Shown piece by piece: positions 1-12,240 of a stretch of 64,000 bases of DNA. A model generated the notes under the pieces. It did no database searches, had not been told where the DNA came from, and worked only from the letters and a program-made list of their open reading frames with translations. A program made the position numbers and the translations under genes. Position 1 is the first letter of the stretch; every line of letters starts with the position of its first letter. The stretch is from Thelephora terrestris (lineage: Eukaryota; Basidiomycota; Agaricomycetes; Thelephorales; Thelephoraceae): assembly GCA_015956445.1 (NCBI GenBank), contig WIUZ02000002.1:3391737-3455736 (forward strand), in the 5' to 3' direction.

Positions 1-2241
1 AGAGGAGGATAATTCTTGGTCACTTGAATCTTCTTCATTGAGTGCTTGTTTCAGGACTTCATTGTAGAGCTGATCAATCCCTGATTTTCCTTCATGGGCA
101 GTGTCTTGTGGGAGAGAGGTGATAAGAGTGAGCCTCTCAGTGGGAAGGTGTTTTGGGGATGCAACAAATTTTATGACTGTGGAAGCATAGATAAACAGGC
201 CAGCAGCCTTTTTGCAGAGAGCATCAATATCAGATGAAGCTGGCCATGCATGTGTGAGGCTACAGTCGCTTCGTGTCTTGGCAACCTTGGCTAACTCGGT
301 CCTGAAATAAAGCTTGATATCTGTATCCACAGATGACTGTTTGACCTCATGCAGTTTGAGCACTTCTGTGATGGGGTGGAGTGACGCAAGGCGGAAGCCA
401 GAGCGGATTCGAGGTTCAGGACGGCCAGTGATGAAGAATTTGACATTGGGTATCTGATCCGTGTAGCGGGAGAGGATGGAAAGGATGGCAGAGGCAGGTT
501 CTTCATCCTTGCACTCGTCAAGGGCGTCAATGACGATGAGGGTTGAGATGGGGGAACCTGTGAATGGGCCAATGATGAGTTTCTCCATCTGGGAGCAGAG
601 AGACTCCCGCCCAACATCTGGGATTGCTTTCAAGACCTGCAACAACTTCCTGCGAAAAGGGGGATACTTGTGGGCAAGCTGGAAGGCAAGAGTTGGAAAG
701 ATCTTCTCAAGGTTACTCCGGTCTGCAAAATCCCGTGAGCAGAAGAAGCTTGCCCCGAGTTTTCCATCCGCAAAGCTTGTTTCGGCAAATGTTTTGGCAA
801 GAGTGGTCTTTCCTGTTCCGGCCAGGCCATTCAGCCAGAAAACACGTTTGTCTCGCCTGTCCATCAACCAGCATTGGATCTCTCTGAGTACATCCTGCCT
901 TGTTCCCTTCAGGCATCCCTGCCTGTTCCCACTGCTATAGCCGGCACCTGGAGTGTGATACATCCTGTCAAGAAGGGCAAGGTCCGCAAGTTCCTATCCA
1001 TTGATCAACACACAAGCATGAGGAGCAAGGAAGTAGGCCTTACAATGAGCTGGCAACTCTTGTTGTAAATATCCTGCTGTAACAAAGTCTGAAGCAAATG
1101 TCAGAGGTGCTGAAGATGCAGGTATTGCCAAAACAAACCTGATAGTGAATCATTGCATCGCGGATGTCCTCAACGAGTCCGCGAAGTTTATCTGCGTTGT
1201 CGACATTGGTGAAAAAGCCTTCAACCTTTCCTTGTTCCATCAATAGGTCTAGATCTCGGTGAACGTCTAGCAATTTGCTAGAGATTTGGACATCAGAGTC
1301 ATTGCCTAGGATTGGAGGGTATGAACTTACCGTTCCAAAACACCTCTCCTCGATTGTTCGTCGATATCGCCCTGAGAAACGGGCGCGTAAAGCAACTTGG
1401 CAACTTCCTGGACCCGAGGTGCTAACGATTCTATGGATTTTTCGTTTGCCTTCGTTCGCTGGTGCAGCTGTAAGTGGTGTGGATCGCGAGTGCGGGAGAA
1501 GGGCTGTACCTCATAATTTTCCAATATGAAACAGAGACCTCCGGCAACGGACTTGAGCGGAACGAATGAATCTGCTGACTCTCTGACCCCAAGGAGTATT
1601 GTCTTGGCTGCAGAATACGCGAGGGACTTGAATTTCCCGGTAGCCTTGTCAGCATCTACCGCCGGCGATTCTGTTATGAGATCCGGGGGTCCTGTGTGTG
1701 CGCCTTGTTTTTCGCTGGAATCAGGCTGGAATTGAGTGGAAGTGGAGGGGAGATCTGGGTAGCGCAAAGAAGTATGATTAGAGGGATGCTCTGGGAAGAA
1801 AATGGCCGCATACCGTTAGAGTTCTGATCGTGAGAGGCCGAGGGCTCGACTGGTTGCAGAGTCGGGGCACCAATGTCGGGATCTGGTGCTGGACCGACAA
1901 TACGTGGTGCGACCGTGTTTTGTTTTTTGCTGGAATCAGGCTGGAGTTGAATAAAAGTGGAGGGGGAATCTGCGTCGCGCAAAAAAAGCACGATTAGACG
2001 GATCTCCTTAGAAGTGAGAAGTGAATGGCTGCGTACCTTTGGTATACGGAATGCGAGAGGTTGAGGGCCCAGGAGTCGGTGGGTTCAGGTCACCGATGGA
2101 GAGATTTGGTGCTGACCCTGTGGGACGCGACGCGACGGGTTCAACTTCGCTTGGCTCCCGGACGAGGCCTGTCTCGCTCCTTGCTCTGCTTCGTTCTCGC
2201 AAACGGTCTCTTATTCGGTGGAAAAATTTTCGCAATCCCAT
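1..2241 (-). CDS. NACHT-WD40 (NLR-like STAND) protein, left copy, 3' end outside the window
   Basis: Inverted copy of the gene at 10000-14687; its first seven exons are in the window: complement of 2037-2241, 1814-1969, 1510-1754, 1331-1467, 1139-1277, 1044-1076 and <1-993. Each complete exon has exactly the length of its right-hand partner (205, 156, 245, 137, 139, 33 nt), and the donors and acceptors are conserved (for example the donor gtaagg after exon 6). The reading frame is open to the window edge. The N-terminus begins MGLRKFFHRIRDRLRER; the NACHT P-loop (GLAGTGKTT type) and the DALDEC Walker B are present. Differences from the right copy look mostly silent, so this copy is probably functional or recently so. 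Members of this family are STAND ATPases thought to act in non-self recognition and programmed cell death in fungi. The WD40 part should lie to the left of the window. Confidence 0.85.
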
Positions 2242-3391
2242 GCTGTCGTGAGTTCGGTGTTGATGATGGGCTGATAAGAGATAGATGGCCTCGTGGCCCC
2301 ATTCCGTTCTGGGAAGATACTAGACGCCGGAAAATATTCAAGTTTCTACCGTCTGCAAGAGGCTCGCATCTCATGCCGGTCAAATGACATCCTCTCTTTC
2401 GCATTTCTCTCACTCTCCGGGGTTGTCGAACGCCCAATGCCGATACTTGAGCTTGATAGCCCACCCGATTCCGACAGACTCGTGCGATTGCCGGTCGACC
2501 CCTGGGCGCGGCCTTTGTTGACTCCGAATCTGTTACCGCCACTTTCTAACAACCAACTTTTATTCACACGTCCTCACCGACAACAACGAATATGGCTCCG
2601 TCTTCGGACTGTTCGCCGAAGCTGCATCTGACTCACGCGTGTGTCCAGCCCCCCCTCATTCTCTGTACGCAAGTCCTGGGCCATAGGGTTATTCTTCATT
2701 CCATCCATGGCTTTGTTTCACGTTATCTATTTGTCAGCAGGGAAAACCTAAAGACGTCCGAACGTTCAACGAAAGCCTCCCTCTGCCAAATGCCGGAAGC
2801 CTGCCATCCGCAAGAAACCCACGACCCCCGCCGTCTAAGCGAGCCAAGAGGCCTATCGTCTCATTTGTTACGCCCCCCTGTGACAGATGAAAGTTTGGGC
2901 CCTCTCGAGTCAGGAGGCTTTCCTTCCCTCTCTTCTCCCAGGAATACCTCCGATTGTTTTCGATCAGCTTGAGCTTTAAAAAGGGGACAGACTAAGCTGT
3001 ATTGAGGGTTGAGTGAGATTAACTCAAAATTCGGTTGTTTCTCTATCAGCTCCGTAGCGAATCATCATCGAGTAATCGAAGGCTTCATCTCAACACACTA
3101 AATGTTGCCAGCGTACGCGTACTGAGGGATCTCAATACCTGACGGACAGTGGGGATCAATGTCGTGCTCTCAGGGGGAAGTAGCATCCCATGAGCCCCGC
3201 ATTTCACTCTCCGACGGTTTTCGTTGGGTACGAGTCTTCTTGATTGTTTCCAGCTTTGTGGCGGAGAGCCAGGGACCTTCTTGCGCATCGAGAAGCCGAC
3301 CACTCGTGAGTCTTCGTAACCCGATCCTAAGAGGAACCCCGGATGAATTTACGAGATAGAGAAACAAAGACGCGACAACTTGAGGCCCCAA
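1..3391. repeat. Left arm of a 3.4-kb inverted repeat carrying an NLR gene
   Basis: The reverse complement of this stretch matches 8838-12240 almost continuously, covering seven exons and about 1.1 kb upstream of the start codon. The match stops just inside cgcgacaacttgaggcc (about 3371-3389). The outer end is beyond the window. The right arm has about 80 bp more, near 9190-9280. Confidence 0.9.
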
Positions 3392-6300
3392 ACGTCAAGT
3401 GGGATCTCCAACCGTCGCGCCGGAAACGTATCCACAACTTACGAGCATCTCGATGGATTGTTCAATATCCGGGACGCGATTCGTCCTCGCGGCAGGTGCA
3501 ACTCCCAGGACAAGAACTCATGCAATCCTCGTTACCGGTACCGTTTCCGCAAGAAAATTCGATTCAAATCCCATGCAAACTCTTGATTCTCGTCCGTTTC
3601 CCCCCTCCAGCATTTTCATCGCTTTCATTCGCTCCCTTGGAGGGGAGCAACGGACTGAGTCTGCTAGCGCTGGACAACGTTCTACTTATCGGGAAACGCT
3701 TCGTCGGCAAAACGCGGCAAGAACTGCACAAAAATCATCCCCAGGGTACAATCCAATACGCTGGCCAATCGTATACCGGGAGATCGATCAGCTATCTTCC
3801 CTGGAAACGTCTGTCCCCTTTCCCCGTGTGGGTCCGCCACGAATGACTCGTTCGAGTCCACCGCATCAGATCGGAAGTCGCCCACCTCGTTCTCTCTCCC
3901 CTCCACAACTTACGAGTTGAGCTTAAAACCACTCAGGCCTGCCACCCACACTGCAAGCCGTCCCACGAGAACGGGTGGCCAGCCGCCCGTTCGTTGGAAT
4001 GCCTCGGTCTCGTCGCTGGCTTAGCGTACCGTAACGCCAGTGACATGGACGACCTTGAAATTCTCCCCAATCAGCGGAGAAGCGTTTTCGGGGGGGGGGA
4101 GGGTTATACGAGATCAAACCGTAAATAGTGGATGTGCTGAAAGCCGCTTTCATTAGCCATGCACCCCTCGTGACCCCGACGAACAATGGATTTCGACCGT
4201 CGGTGGCACGGGTAGCCCATACCCCCTGGATGCCAGTGTGCTCGATCCTGACTCCTGGCTTTGGTGATGATCGGCGGGGCCTTCATCACGCCCGTAAGGG
4301 AGATCGGACCCGTTGTGCTTGGACAAGCCGTGCTCCAATTTTCGAGATGAATAGTCCTACTGGGACAAAACATAACGACTGAAATTTAGTGGAACTAGAT
4401 TGACTGAGTGTCAGTTCGTTTGTGTCGCCCTCTAGGTAAGTGCCCTACGTTCAGTGACCCTCACCGACCGAAACTTCCGGATCGGTGCAGTCGGGATTCC
4501 CTTGGATCCAACACACAGGTTTTCTATTATCAATGGGATCCTTTTTTCTACACCACTTTTTGTCTCATTGGAAACGGACGGCGAGCAAGCCTGTATGTTG
4601 AGATACCTTTGACCGTGTCGGGCTGATGAATTGGGCCTGGTACCGCCCGCCATACCCATTGCAGACCACGGCCTGGTCCCCCAGCCCACGCCTTGCTGTT
4701 CTGAACCTTGTTTTAAAGCTTGGAACAAAGCCGCCACTCCGTGGCTCTCGCAATTCGGTGTTCACGGTGACCATCTCCGTGGCGCCGGACCTCGATAATC
4801 AATGCCTGGGCCCTTGTTTTCACGGCGAGTTTACGGTCCACTGCGCCTCCCCCCTCGGTTTTTTGGCACTTTTGAAGCTGCGCTCCTGGAATCTATAAAT
4901 ACTGGGTGGGAAGGGTATGCGTTTTCCCTCACTTCCCAGTTCCCTTCTATCCTCACACACCTGTCAAATTTAACGGACAACAAACATACTCAAGCATGCC
5001 CCGACCCGATCGAAGCAAGTTAGCACGCTTGACTTGTGAAGAACATTCTTTCCTGGGCGACAGTGGTTGTACGCCAGGGAGACTCTCCACCAACCGGAAC
5101 CGGTAAGGGGTCTCTCGGTGGATACGGCCGGTTGTGGTACGTTGTGGTCTGTAAGTTGCCTCCATCCCTATCCTCCCTTCCGGTCGAGAGCAATATTCTA
5201 ATCCAGTCCCTCCCACCCCCTCCATCCACCGAATTCGCGTGAATGGTAGTGGGCTTTAGGTTGATTCTCCCAAAGATCTGATGGCAAGGTCGTAAAAAAA
5301 CAATATCCAAAAGTTCGTAATCTACCGTGTTACCGATCCAAACTTTGCCCCTTACCTTTGTCCCTTCCTCCCGGGTGCGCTTCGAATTCTACCAGCCCTC
5401 CAGGTATGCCTCGTTCTCTCTCCCATTCTTCGTCTTATGCGAGACGATGGGTCGAGGAGTGAAACTGATCCGCGGGTTTCACCATTCTTCACCTAGCCAA
5501 TACTACCACAACCACAACCAAAACCACGAGTACATCGGCCACTACGAGTACATCGGCCACTACCACAAGTGCATCGACCAGCACGTCAACTTCGACGCAG
5601 CAACCATCCACGGCAGGGTTAAGACCAATTCAGCCCAAACCGGCAGAGCAGCCCAAGTACGTGCTGTTGTTCCCCGTTCTTGGTCTAAGCATCACAACTA
5701 ATGCGCATAATTCCATCACAGACCGGCGGGGGAACCTCCCAGGTTAAGTCTAAGAAGAGCAAGAAACGTGAACAAGAAACTTGAAGACTTCCATAGAGAC
5801 GCCAGTCACTATCGTCGTCCACGAACGTTCCCCGATCCGCTCTCTCAGGCGGCCAAGCCCTTGCATCATGGTCATTCATCGCACGGCTTCCGCCCACAAC
5901 CCTTCCCTTCTCATGGAAACAAATTTATCGCATCACCGCCTGGTTTCGATTCTATTTAATGCTGGTGCTACTAGTTTGTGTTACAAACCTTCCTCATGTC
6001 ATTCCCGATGACTCGCAATAAGCTATCTTTTCGACAACTAGAACTTGTGATGAGTCTTCCCCCAATTACACCCTCGATTTCTGGGTGCGTATTTCAATGG
6101 TGACTGCACCCAACGGTTCTGCCGTTACCGAACGCTCATGCCTCTGGGGAACTTTCAATTCCTTAACCGCGATTCAGGTTACTCGCGTCTGCGCCCGCCG
6201 CCTTAAGATTCGGGACGGTTCAAACGCGGGCAGCGAACGCAACCTTTCTCTGATGCTCCAATCGGCCGTGATGTACCTCCTGGCTCATCGCCTGGAAGCC

Positions 6301-7168
6301 ACGTAGAACTTGGGTAACGATATCATCACCGGCGCTGGTGATTGTCGTCGCATTGCCTTATGCAGGTAGCGACTGAGTGAGAGGGTCAATACGAAACGTC
6401 GAACACAACCACGTCAACGGTTCTGCATGCAGGCACCTCAAATTTCGGTGGGTGACGTCCGTGGCTACATCGGATAACCTGTGTCGAGGAGTCGAGGCCA
6501 GCTGGAAAATTTCCCCCGCCATACGTACTCTACGCTGTTTGATGTCGCTTCTATCGTGAGATTAGCGCTCGGAGGTCTACGCATTTTCAGCTCAGCCTAG
6601 GGGATTCGCATCGGGGAGGTACTGTACGACATCCAGTTGTCCACACCGTCCCGGGCCGTTGGAAAGAACGCGGGGTTGGATCGCCAAAAATGATGAAATC
6701 TGTGAGGTGAGTGACGGACATCGAGAGAGCATACGGGTCGTATGGACGGTCAGTTTCGAGAGAGAGAAGTCTCCTACGGTAAACAGCGGCAGTTGATGGA
6801 GGTGGGGAGGTTCAGCCAAAGAGTGCTGGCCAGGACCACGCGTCACGATCCCATCATCCTAGAGCGCACGAGGCCAGCTGGGCCCGCTATGGGCCGTGTC
6901 ATGCGTAATGGAGACGGCAAAGAGCCGGATCGGAAGCAAGTCGAGATCTGACAGCGGACTGTGAGTTCGTTCCAAGGGATTTTACGGCCCACGGCCTTTT
7001 TCATTTCAAGATGGAGGTACATGCATAAAGAGGTCGGTGAGAGTCGGACGTTCGGGAATTTTAGCCGCCTGGGTTGAGCGCGCGCGTAAAGCGACAAGTG
7101 GACATGGCATTGCTATCACGCGCGTTTGCTATGTAGTGGACAAGAAGAGAAGGGGGGGAGAGATGAGT
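3392..7168. other. Inner spacer of the inverted repeat; no complete gene recognised
   Basis: About 3.8 kb with many short overlapping open frames and no recognised domain. Two weak hints exist. A promoter-like block ends in ctataaatac near 4892, with a start codon at 4996 (MPRPDRSKLARLT) that runs to an early stop. A Thr/Ser-rich stretch lies at about 5490-5645. Small multi-exon genes, like INH1 next door, could still be hidden here. Confidence 0.4.
5490..5652 (+). pseudogene. Thr/Ser-rich coding relic, linker-like
   Basis: One frame reads a run of Thr and Ser (TTTTTTKTTSTSATT and onward), ending QPSTAG...KPAEQPK just before a good donor (gtacgtgct). A possible intron (gtatgcc...cacctag) precedes it. 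Such tracts are usual as linkers in secreted fungal enzymes or in wall proteins. No catalytic domain or signal peptide was found around it, so the parent gene is unknown and the tract may be a decayed fragment. Confidence 0.25.
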
Positions 7169-7690
7169 TTAGTTGGATTTGGGTTTTTCGCCGGTCTTCT
7201 CCTCGAGCTTGGCCTGTGTATTGCGAGAAACGTGTTAGTTCGAGTGGGGGTGTCAATGGAGGGTGGGTTGCGTACGAGTTCCTGCTGTTTGGCATCGATC
7301 TGTTAAAGAGAAAGAAGTTGGTCTTGTGGTCGAATATAAAGAGCAGTAAGAAGCACACGAACCTCCTTCCTCAATTTCGCAAGCTGTTCGAGCTCGTGTT
7401 GGCGTGTGTATTGGTCTACGTGACACGGGTATCAGTAAGCGCAACCGCAGAAGTCCCACAAGATATGGTACCTTCATGGGCTTTCTCCTTCTTCCTACAA
7501 AAGGCAGAGGGGTCAGAGTGCTGCGTGTAAACTATGATAGTGATCCACGAGGAACGAGGACTGACCTGAATCCCTGAGACTGAGCGACGGAGCCCTCTGA
7601 GTAAACGTTAGAGAGACCGCGGGCGAGCATTGGAGTCGCAGTGGCGGAGAATCGACGAGCGACGGAATTTCGGATTGCGATGGAGAACAT
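7169..7690 (-). CDS. INH1: Mitochondrial F1-ATPase inhibitor (IF1)
   Basis: Five small exons on the minus strand: complement of 7566-7690, 7472-7494, 7363-7415, 7276-7299 and 7169-7213, giving 89 residues (270 nt, all splice phases consistent). The N-terminus is a mitochondrial targeting sequence (MFSIAIRNSVARRFSATAT). It is followed by the IF1 core: YSEGSVAQSQGFRKKEKAHE, then DQYTRQHELEQLAKLRKEI, and a Lys/Glu-rich helical tail ending KPKSN. The EGSVAQ...GF.KKE.A.E..Y.R..E pattern is diagnostic for IF1/INH1, which binds F1 at low matrix pH and blocks ATP hydrolysis when the proton gradient falls. It is divergently paired with ATP14 across 183 bp. No open frame is longer than 80 residues here because the exons are 23-125 nt. 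Confidence 0.92.
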
Positions 7691-7873
7691 TGGGTTTGGC
7701 TGTGAGTTTGGGAAAGCGGAGGGAATGTGGTTTTCGTCCTGTTTCCGGCCCCGTGCGTACAGATCTCGGTTCGAACCGGGGGTTTATTCCAGTTGGCGCC
7801 TGGATTTCTCTCCGGCTTCAGCTGCTCCTCGTTGTAATTTCTCCTTCAAACTCTCTCTCTCGATCCTTTCGTC
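7691..7873. promoter_or_regulatory. Shared bidirectional promoter interval of INH1 and ATP14
   Basis: The interval of 183 bp between the two start codons must contain both 5' leaders and both promoters. It is rich in C/T tracts on the ATP14 side (tctctctctcgatcc just before the ATG), as is common upstream of fungal housekeeping genes. No clear TATA box. Shared control of two ATP-synthase proteins is an inference from the layout. Confidence 0.6.
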
Positions 7874-8460
7874 ATGTCTTTTGTCGCCAGGCAAGCCCTC
7901 TCGGTTGTGCGTATCCCAACTCGAAAAGCCGAAGTTCCAGAAAATTTACCAAATTTCTCTCTCTCGGTTTTTAGACACGGACTGCTTCCAGGTCCTCTAG
8001 GCTCCTGTCATCCTCCTCCGTCCTCCGGAAAGGTCAACTCCCTCCCCCCTAGAATCTACAGACGCGGCCCAGACACTCAATTGCAACGTGTAGATTTTGT
8101 TCAGGACATGTACCTCAAGGAACTCAAGGTTTACAAGCCAGCGCCAAAGGTACATACCACACGGGTCCTTTCATCTTCTCAACACTCACTCGGGGAAACC
8201 TTTTTCACTTTCGTCGTTCGTTCTAGGCCGCAAATGACCACGTCGGTTCCGTAAAAGAGTTCTCTGCTCCCGCTCCACCTCAGGTTCCTGCCCTCCCCAC
8301 CGACCTCGCTTCGGAACTCGCCCGATACGATGCCACCGAACCTGTCTCCGCTCCCTCCGTTACCTCCGCCGAGGGTGGCCACGCCACATCCGAAGCGACT
8401 GAGGCTGACGCGTTTTTGTCCTTCCTGGAAGCTGACGTTCCAAAAGAGGTTCACCACTAG
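7874..8460 (+). CDS. ATP14: ATP synthase subunit h, mitochondrial (F1Fo peripheral stalk)
   Basis: Four exons, 7874-7906, 7975-8032, 8094-8149 and 8227-8460, give 126 residues. The presequence reads MSFVARQALSV then RTASRSSRLLSSSSVLRK. The mature protein starts DFVQDMYLKELKVYKPAPK and continues AANDHVGSVKEFS, then LASELARYDATEP, an Ala/Glu-rich stretch, and ends FLEADVPKEVHH. The D.VQD.Y.KELK.YKP start, the SV.FS motif and the acidic C-terminus match fungal ATP14. Length is normal for the family. Subunit h is part of the stator of the mitochondrial ATP synthase. Splice phases agree throughout; the GAT codon split over the exon 2/3 junction restores RKDFVQD. Confidence 0.92.
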
Positions 8461-8837
8461 ACCTTCAGGTTTCCGCCCCTGCTTGGATCCGGAGGGAGGA
8501 GTTGGTATGGCATTGTGTCGCGTAGGTTGACAGAAAATAGAAGTCGCCATTCTGCGTTTCTTCGTTCGCCAGAATTCTGGATTCGTGCCCCTCAAGGCGT
8601 TCAAGATAGCCATTTGCTCAAGATATTCCACCTTCTCTGTGGCGACTCAACGTCATGAAGCATTCGTCAATGTCACTCAGTGAGATAAGCATTAGCACCG
8701 ACAAGCGGCGTGGCTCACGACCGGCTTCCGGAATCAGGACCCGAGGGCGTGACTTCTTTCAGATGGTCAACGAACTCAAACACCGTCGATTGGGCTTTTG
8801 AGATCCCTTGGCTAAACGCCCCACGACCTCTATTGGG
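8461..8837. other. ATP14 downstream region
   Basis: About 380 bp between the ATP14 stop and the start of the right inverted-repeat arm. Nothing recognised. Confidence 0.4.
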
Positions 8838-11800
8838 CCTCAAGTTGTCGCGTCTGTCTCTCTATCTCGGAAATTCATGCGGGGTTCCTCTTAGGATCGG
8901 GTTACGAAGACTGACGAGCGGTCGGCTTCTCGATGCGCAAGAAAGTCACTGGCTCTCCGCCACAAAGCTTCCCCCTGAGAGCACAACATTGATCCTCACT
9001 GTCCGTCAGGTATTGAGATCCCTCAGTACGCTGGCAACATCTAGTGTTGAAACGAAGCCTTCCATTACTCGACGATGATTCGCTACGGAGACGATAGAGA
9101 AACAACCGACTTTCGAGTTAATCTCACTCAACCCTCAGTACAGCTCATTCTGCCCCCTTTACAAAGCTCAAGCTGATCAAAAACAATCGGAGGGATTCCT
9201 TTGAATATCGCGAGTAGGCTGAACCCGGTACCCTCAGCACAGTGTCATGTAGCTCCCAAGGGCCAATAGAACCAGGTCATGAGGGCAAGAGAAGGAAGGA
9301 AAGCCTCCTGACTCGAGAGGGCCCGGACTTTCATCTGTCACAGGGGGGCGTAACGAATGAGACGATAGGCCTCTTGGCTCGCTTAGACGGCGGGGTCGTG
9401 GGTTTCTTGCGGATGGCAGGCTTCCGGCATTTGGCAGAGGGAGGCTTTCGTTGAACATTCGCACGTCTTTACGTTTTCCCTGCTGACAAATAGATAACGT
9501 GAAACAAAGCCATGGATGGAATGAAGGATAACCGTATGGCCCAGCAAATCAACGGTTCTAAGACCTTGCGCACAGAGAATGAGGGGGGGCTGGACACACG
9601 CGTGAGTCAGATGCAGCTTCGACGAACGGTCCGAAGACTAAACCATATTCGATGTTGTCGGTGCGGACGTTTGAAGAAAAGTTGGTTGTTAGAAAGTGGC
9701 GGTGACACCAGACTCGGAGTCAACGAAGGCCGTGCCCAGGGGACCACCAGCAATCGCGCGAATCTGTCGGAATCGGGTGGGCTATCAAGCTCAAGTATTC
9801 GTATTGGGCGTTCGACGACCCCGGAGAGTGAGAGAAATGCGAAAGAGAGGATGTCATTTGACCGGCATGAGATGCAAGCCTCTTGCAGACGGTAGAAACT
9901 TGAATATTTTCCGGCGTCTAGTGTCTGCCCAGAACGGAATGGGGCCACGAGGCCATCTATCTCTTATCAGCCCATCATCGACACCGAACTCACGACAGCA
10001 TGGGATTGCGAAAGATTTTCCACCGAATAAGAGACCGTTTGCGAGAACGAAGGAGGGCAAGGAGCGAGACAGGCCTCATCGGGGAGCCAAGCAAAGTTGA
10101 ACCCGTCGCGCCGCGTCCCACAGGGTCAGCACCAAATCTCCCCATCGGTGACCTGAACCCACCGGCTCCTGGGCCCTCGAGCTCTCGCATTCCGTATTCC
10201 AATGGTACGCACCCATTCACTTCGAAGTTCTAAGGAGATCCGTCTGATCGTGCTTTTTTTGCGCGACGCAGATTCCCCCTCCACTTTTATTCAACTCCAG
10301 CCTGATTCCAGCAAAAAACAAAACACGGTCGCACCACGTATTGTCGGTCCAGCACCAGATCCCGACATTGGTGCCCCGACTCTGCAACCAGTCGAGCCCT
10401 CGGCCTCTCACGATCAGAACTCTAACGGTATGCGGCCATTTTCTTCCCAGAGCATCCCTCTAATCATACTTCTTTGCGCTACCCAGATTTCCCCTACACT
10501 TCCACTCCATTCCAGCCTGATTCCAGCGAAAAACAAGGCGCACACACGGGACCTCCGGATCTCATAACAGAGTTGCCGGCGGTAGATGCTGACAAGGCTA
10601 CCGGGAAATTCAAGTCCCTCGCGTATTCTGCAGCCAAGACAATACTCCTTGGGGTCAGAGAGTCGGCAGACTCATTCGTTCCGCTCAAGTCCGTTGCCGG
10701 AGGTCTCTGTTTCATATTGGAAAATTATGAGGTACAGTCCTTCTCTCGCACTCGCGATCCACAGCACTTACAGCTGCACCAGCGAACGAAGGCAAATGAA
10801 AAATCCATAGAATCGTTAGCACCTCGGGTCCAGGAAGTTGCCAAGTTACTCTACGCGCCCGTTTCTCAGGGCGATATCGACGAACAATCGAGGAGAGGTG
10901 TTTTGGAACGGTAAGTTCATACCCTCCGATACTAGGCATCGACTCTGATTTCTAAATCTCTAGCAAATTGTTAGACGTTCATCGAGATCTAGACCTATTG
11001 ATGGAACAAGGAAAGGTTGAAGGCTTTTTCACCAACGTCGACAACACCGATAAACTTCGCGGACTCGTTGAGGGCATCCGTGATGCAATGATTCACTATC
11101 AGGTTTGTTTTGGCAATACCCACATCTTCAGCACCTCTGATGTTTGCTTCAGACTTTGTTACAGCAGGACATTTACAACAAGAGTTGCCAGCTCATTGTG
11201 AGGCCTGCTTCCTTGCTCCTCATGCTTGTGTGTTGATCAATGGATAGGATCTTGCGGATCTTGCCCTTCTTGACAGGATGTACCACACTCCGGGTGCCGG
11301 CTATAGCAGTGGGAACAGACAGGGATGCCTGAAGGGAACAAGGCAGGATGTACTGAGAGAGATCCAACGCTGGTTGATGGACAAGCGAGACAAACGTGTT
11401 TTCTGGCTCAACGGCCTGGCCGGAACGGGAAAGACCACTCTCGCTCAAACATTTGCCAAAACAAGCTTTGCGGATGGAAAACTCGGGGCAAGCTTCTTCT
11501 GCTCACGGGATTTTGCAGACCGGAGTAACCTTGAGAAGATCTTTCCAACTCTTGCCTTCCAGCTTGCCCACAAGTATCCCCCTTTTCGCAGGAAGTTGTT
11601 GCAGGTCCTGAAAGCAATCCCAGATGTTGGGCGGGAGTCTCTCTGCTCCCAGATGGAGAAACTCATCATTGGCCCATTCACAGGTTCCCCCATCTCAACC
11701 CTCATCATCATTGACGCCCTTGACGAGTGCAAGGATGAAGAACCTGCTTCTGCCATCCTTTCCATCCTCTCCCGCTACACACATCAGATACCCAATGTTA

Positions 11801-12240
11801 AATTCTTCATCACTGGCCGTCCTGAACCTCGAATCCGCTCTGGCTTCCGCCTTGCGTCACTCCACCCCATCACAGAAGTGCTCAAACTGCATGAGGTCAA
11901 ACAGTCATCTGTGGATGCAGATATCAAGCTTTACTTCAGAACCGAGTTAGCCAAGGTTGCCAAGACACGAAGCGACTGTAACCTCACACATGCATGGCCA
12001 GCTTCATCCGATATTGATGCTCTCTGCAAGAAGGCTGCTGGCCTTTTTATCTATGCTTCCACAGTCATAAAATTTGTTGCATCCCCAAAACACCTTCCCA
12101 CTGAGAGGCTCACCCTTATCACCTCTTTCCCACAAGACACTGCCCATGAAGGAAAATCAGGGATTGATCAGCTCTACAGTGAAGTCCTGAAACAAGCACT
12201 CAATGAAGAAGATTCAAGCGACCAAGAATTATCCTCCTGT
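8838..12240. repeat. Right arm of the 3.4-kb inverted repeat
   Basis: Reverse complement of 1-3391, covering about 1.16 kb upstream of the NLR start codon and the gene as far as the middle of the NACHT exon. Homology with the left arm begins at gggcctcaagttgtcgcg near 8836. The copy has about 80 bp not present on the left (around 9190-9280). The arm is cut at 12240 only because its partner runs off the window. Confidence 0.9.

Noticed and set aside
4996-5106. Secreted cellulose-binding (CBM1) protein start
   Set aside because: A few Gly/Cys words resemble CBM1 but only with frame jumps; no signal peptide.
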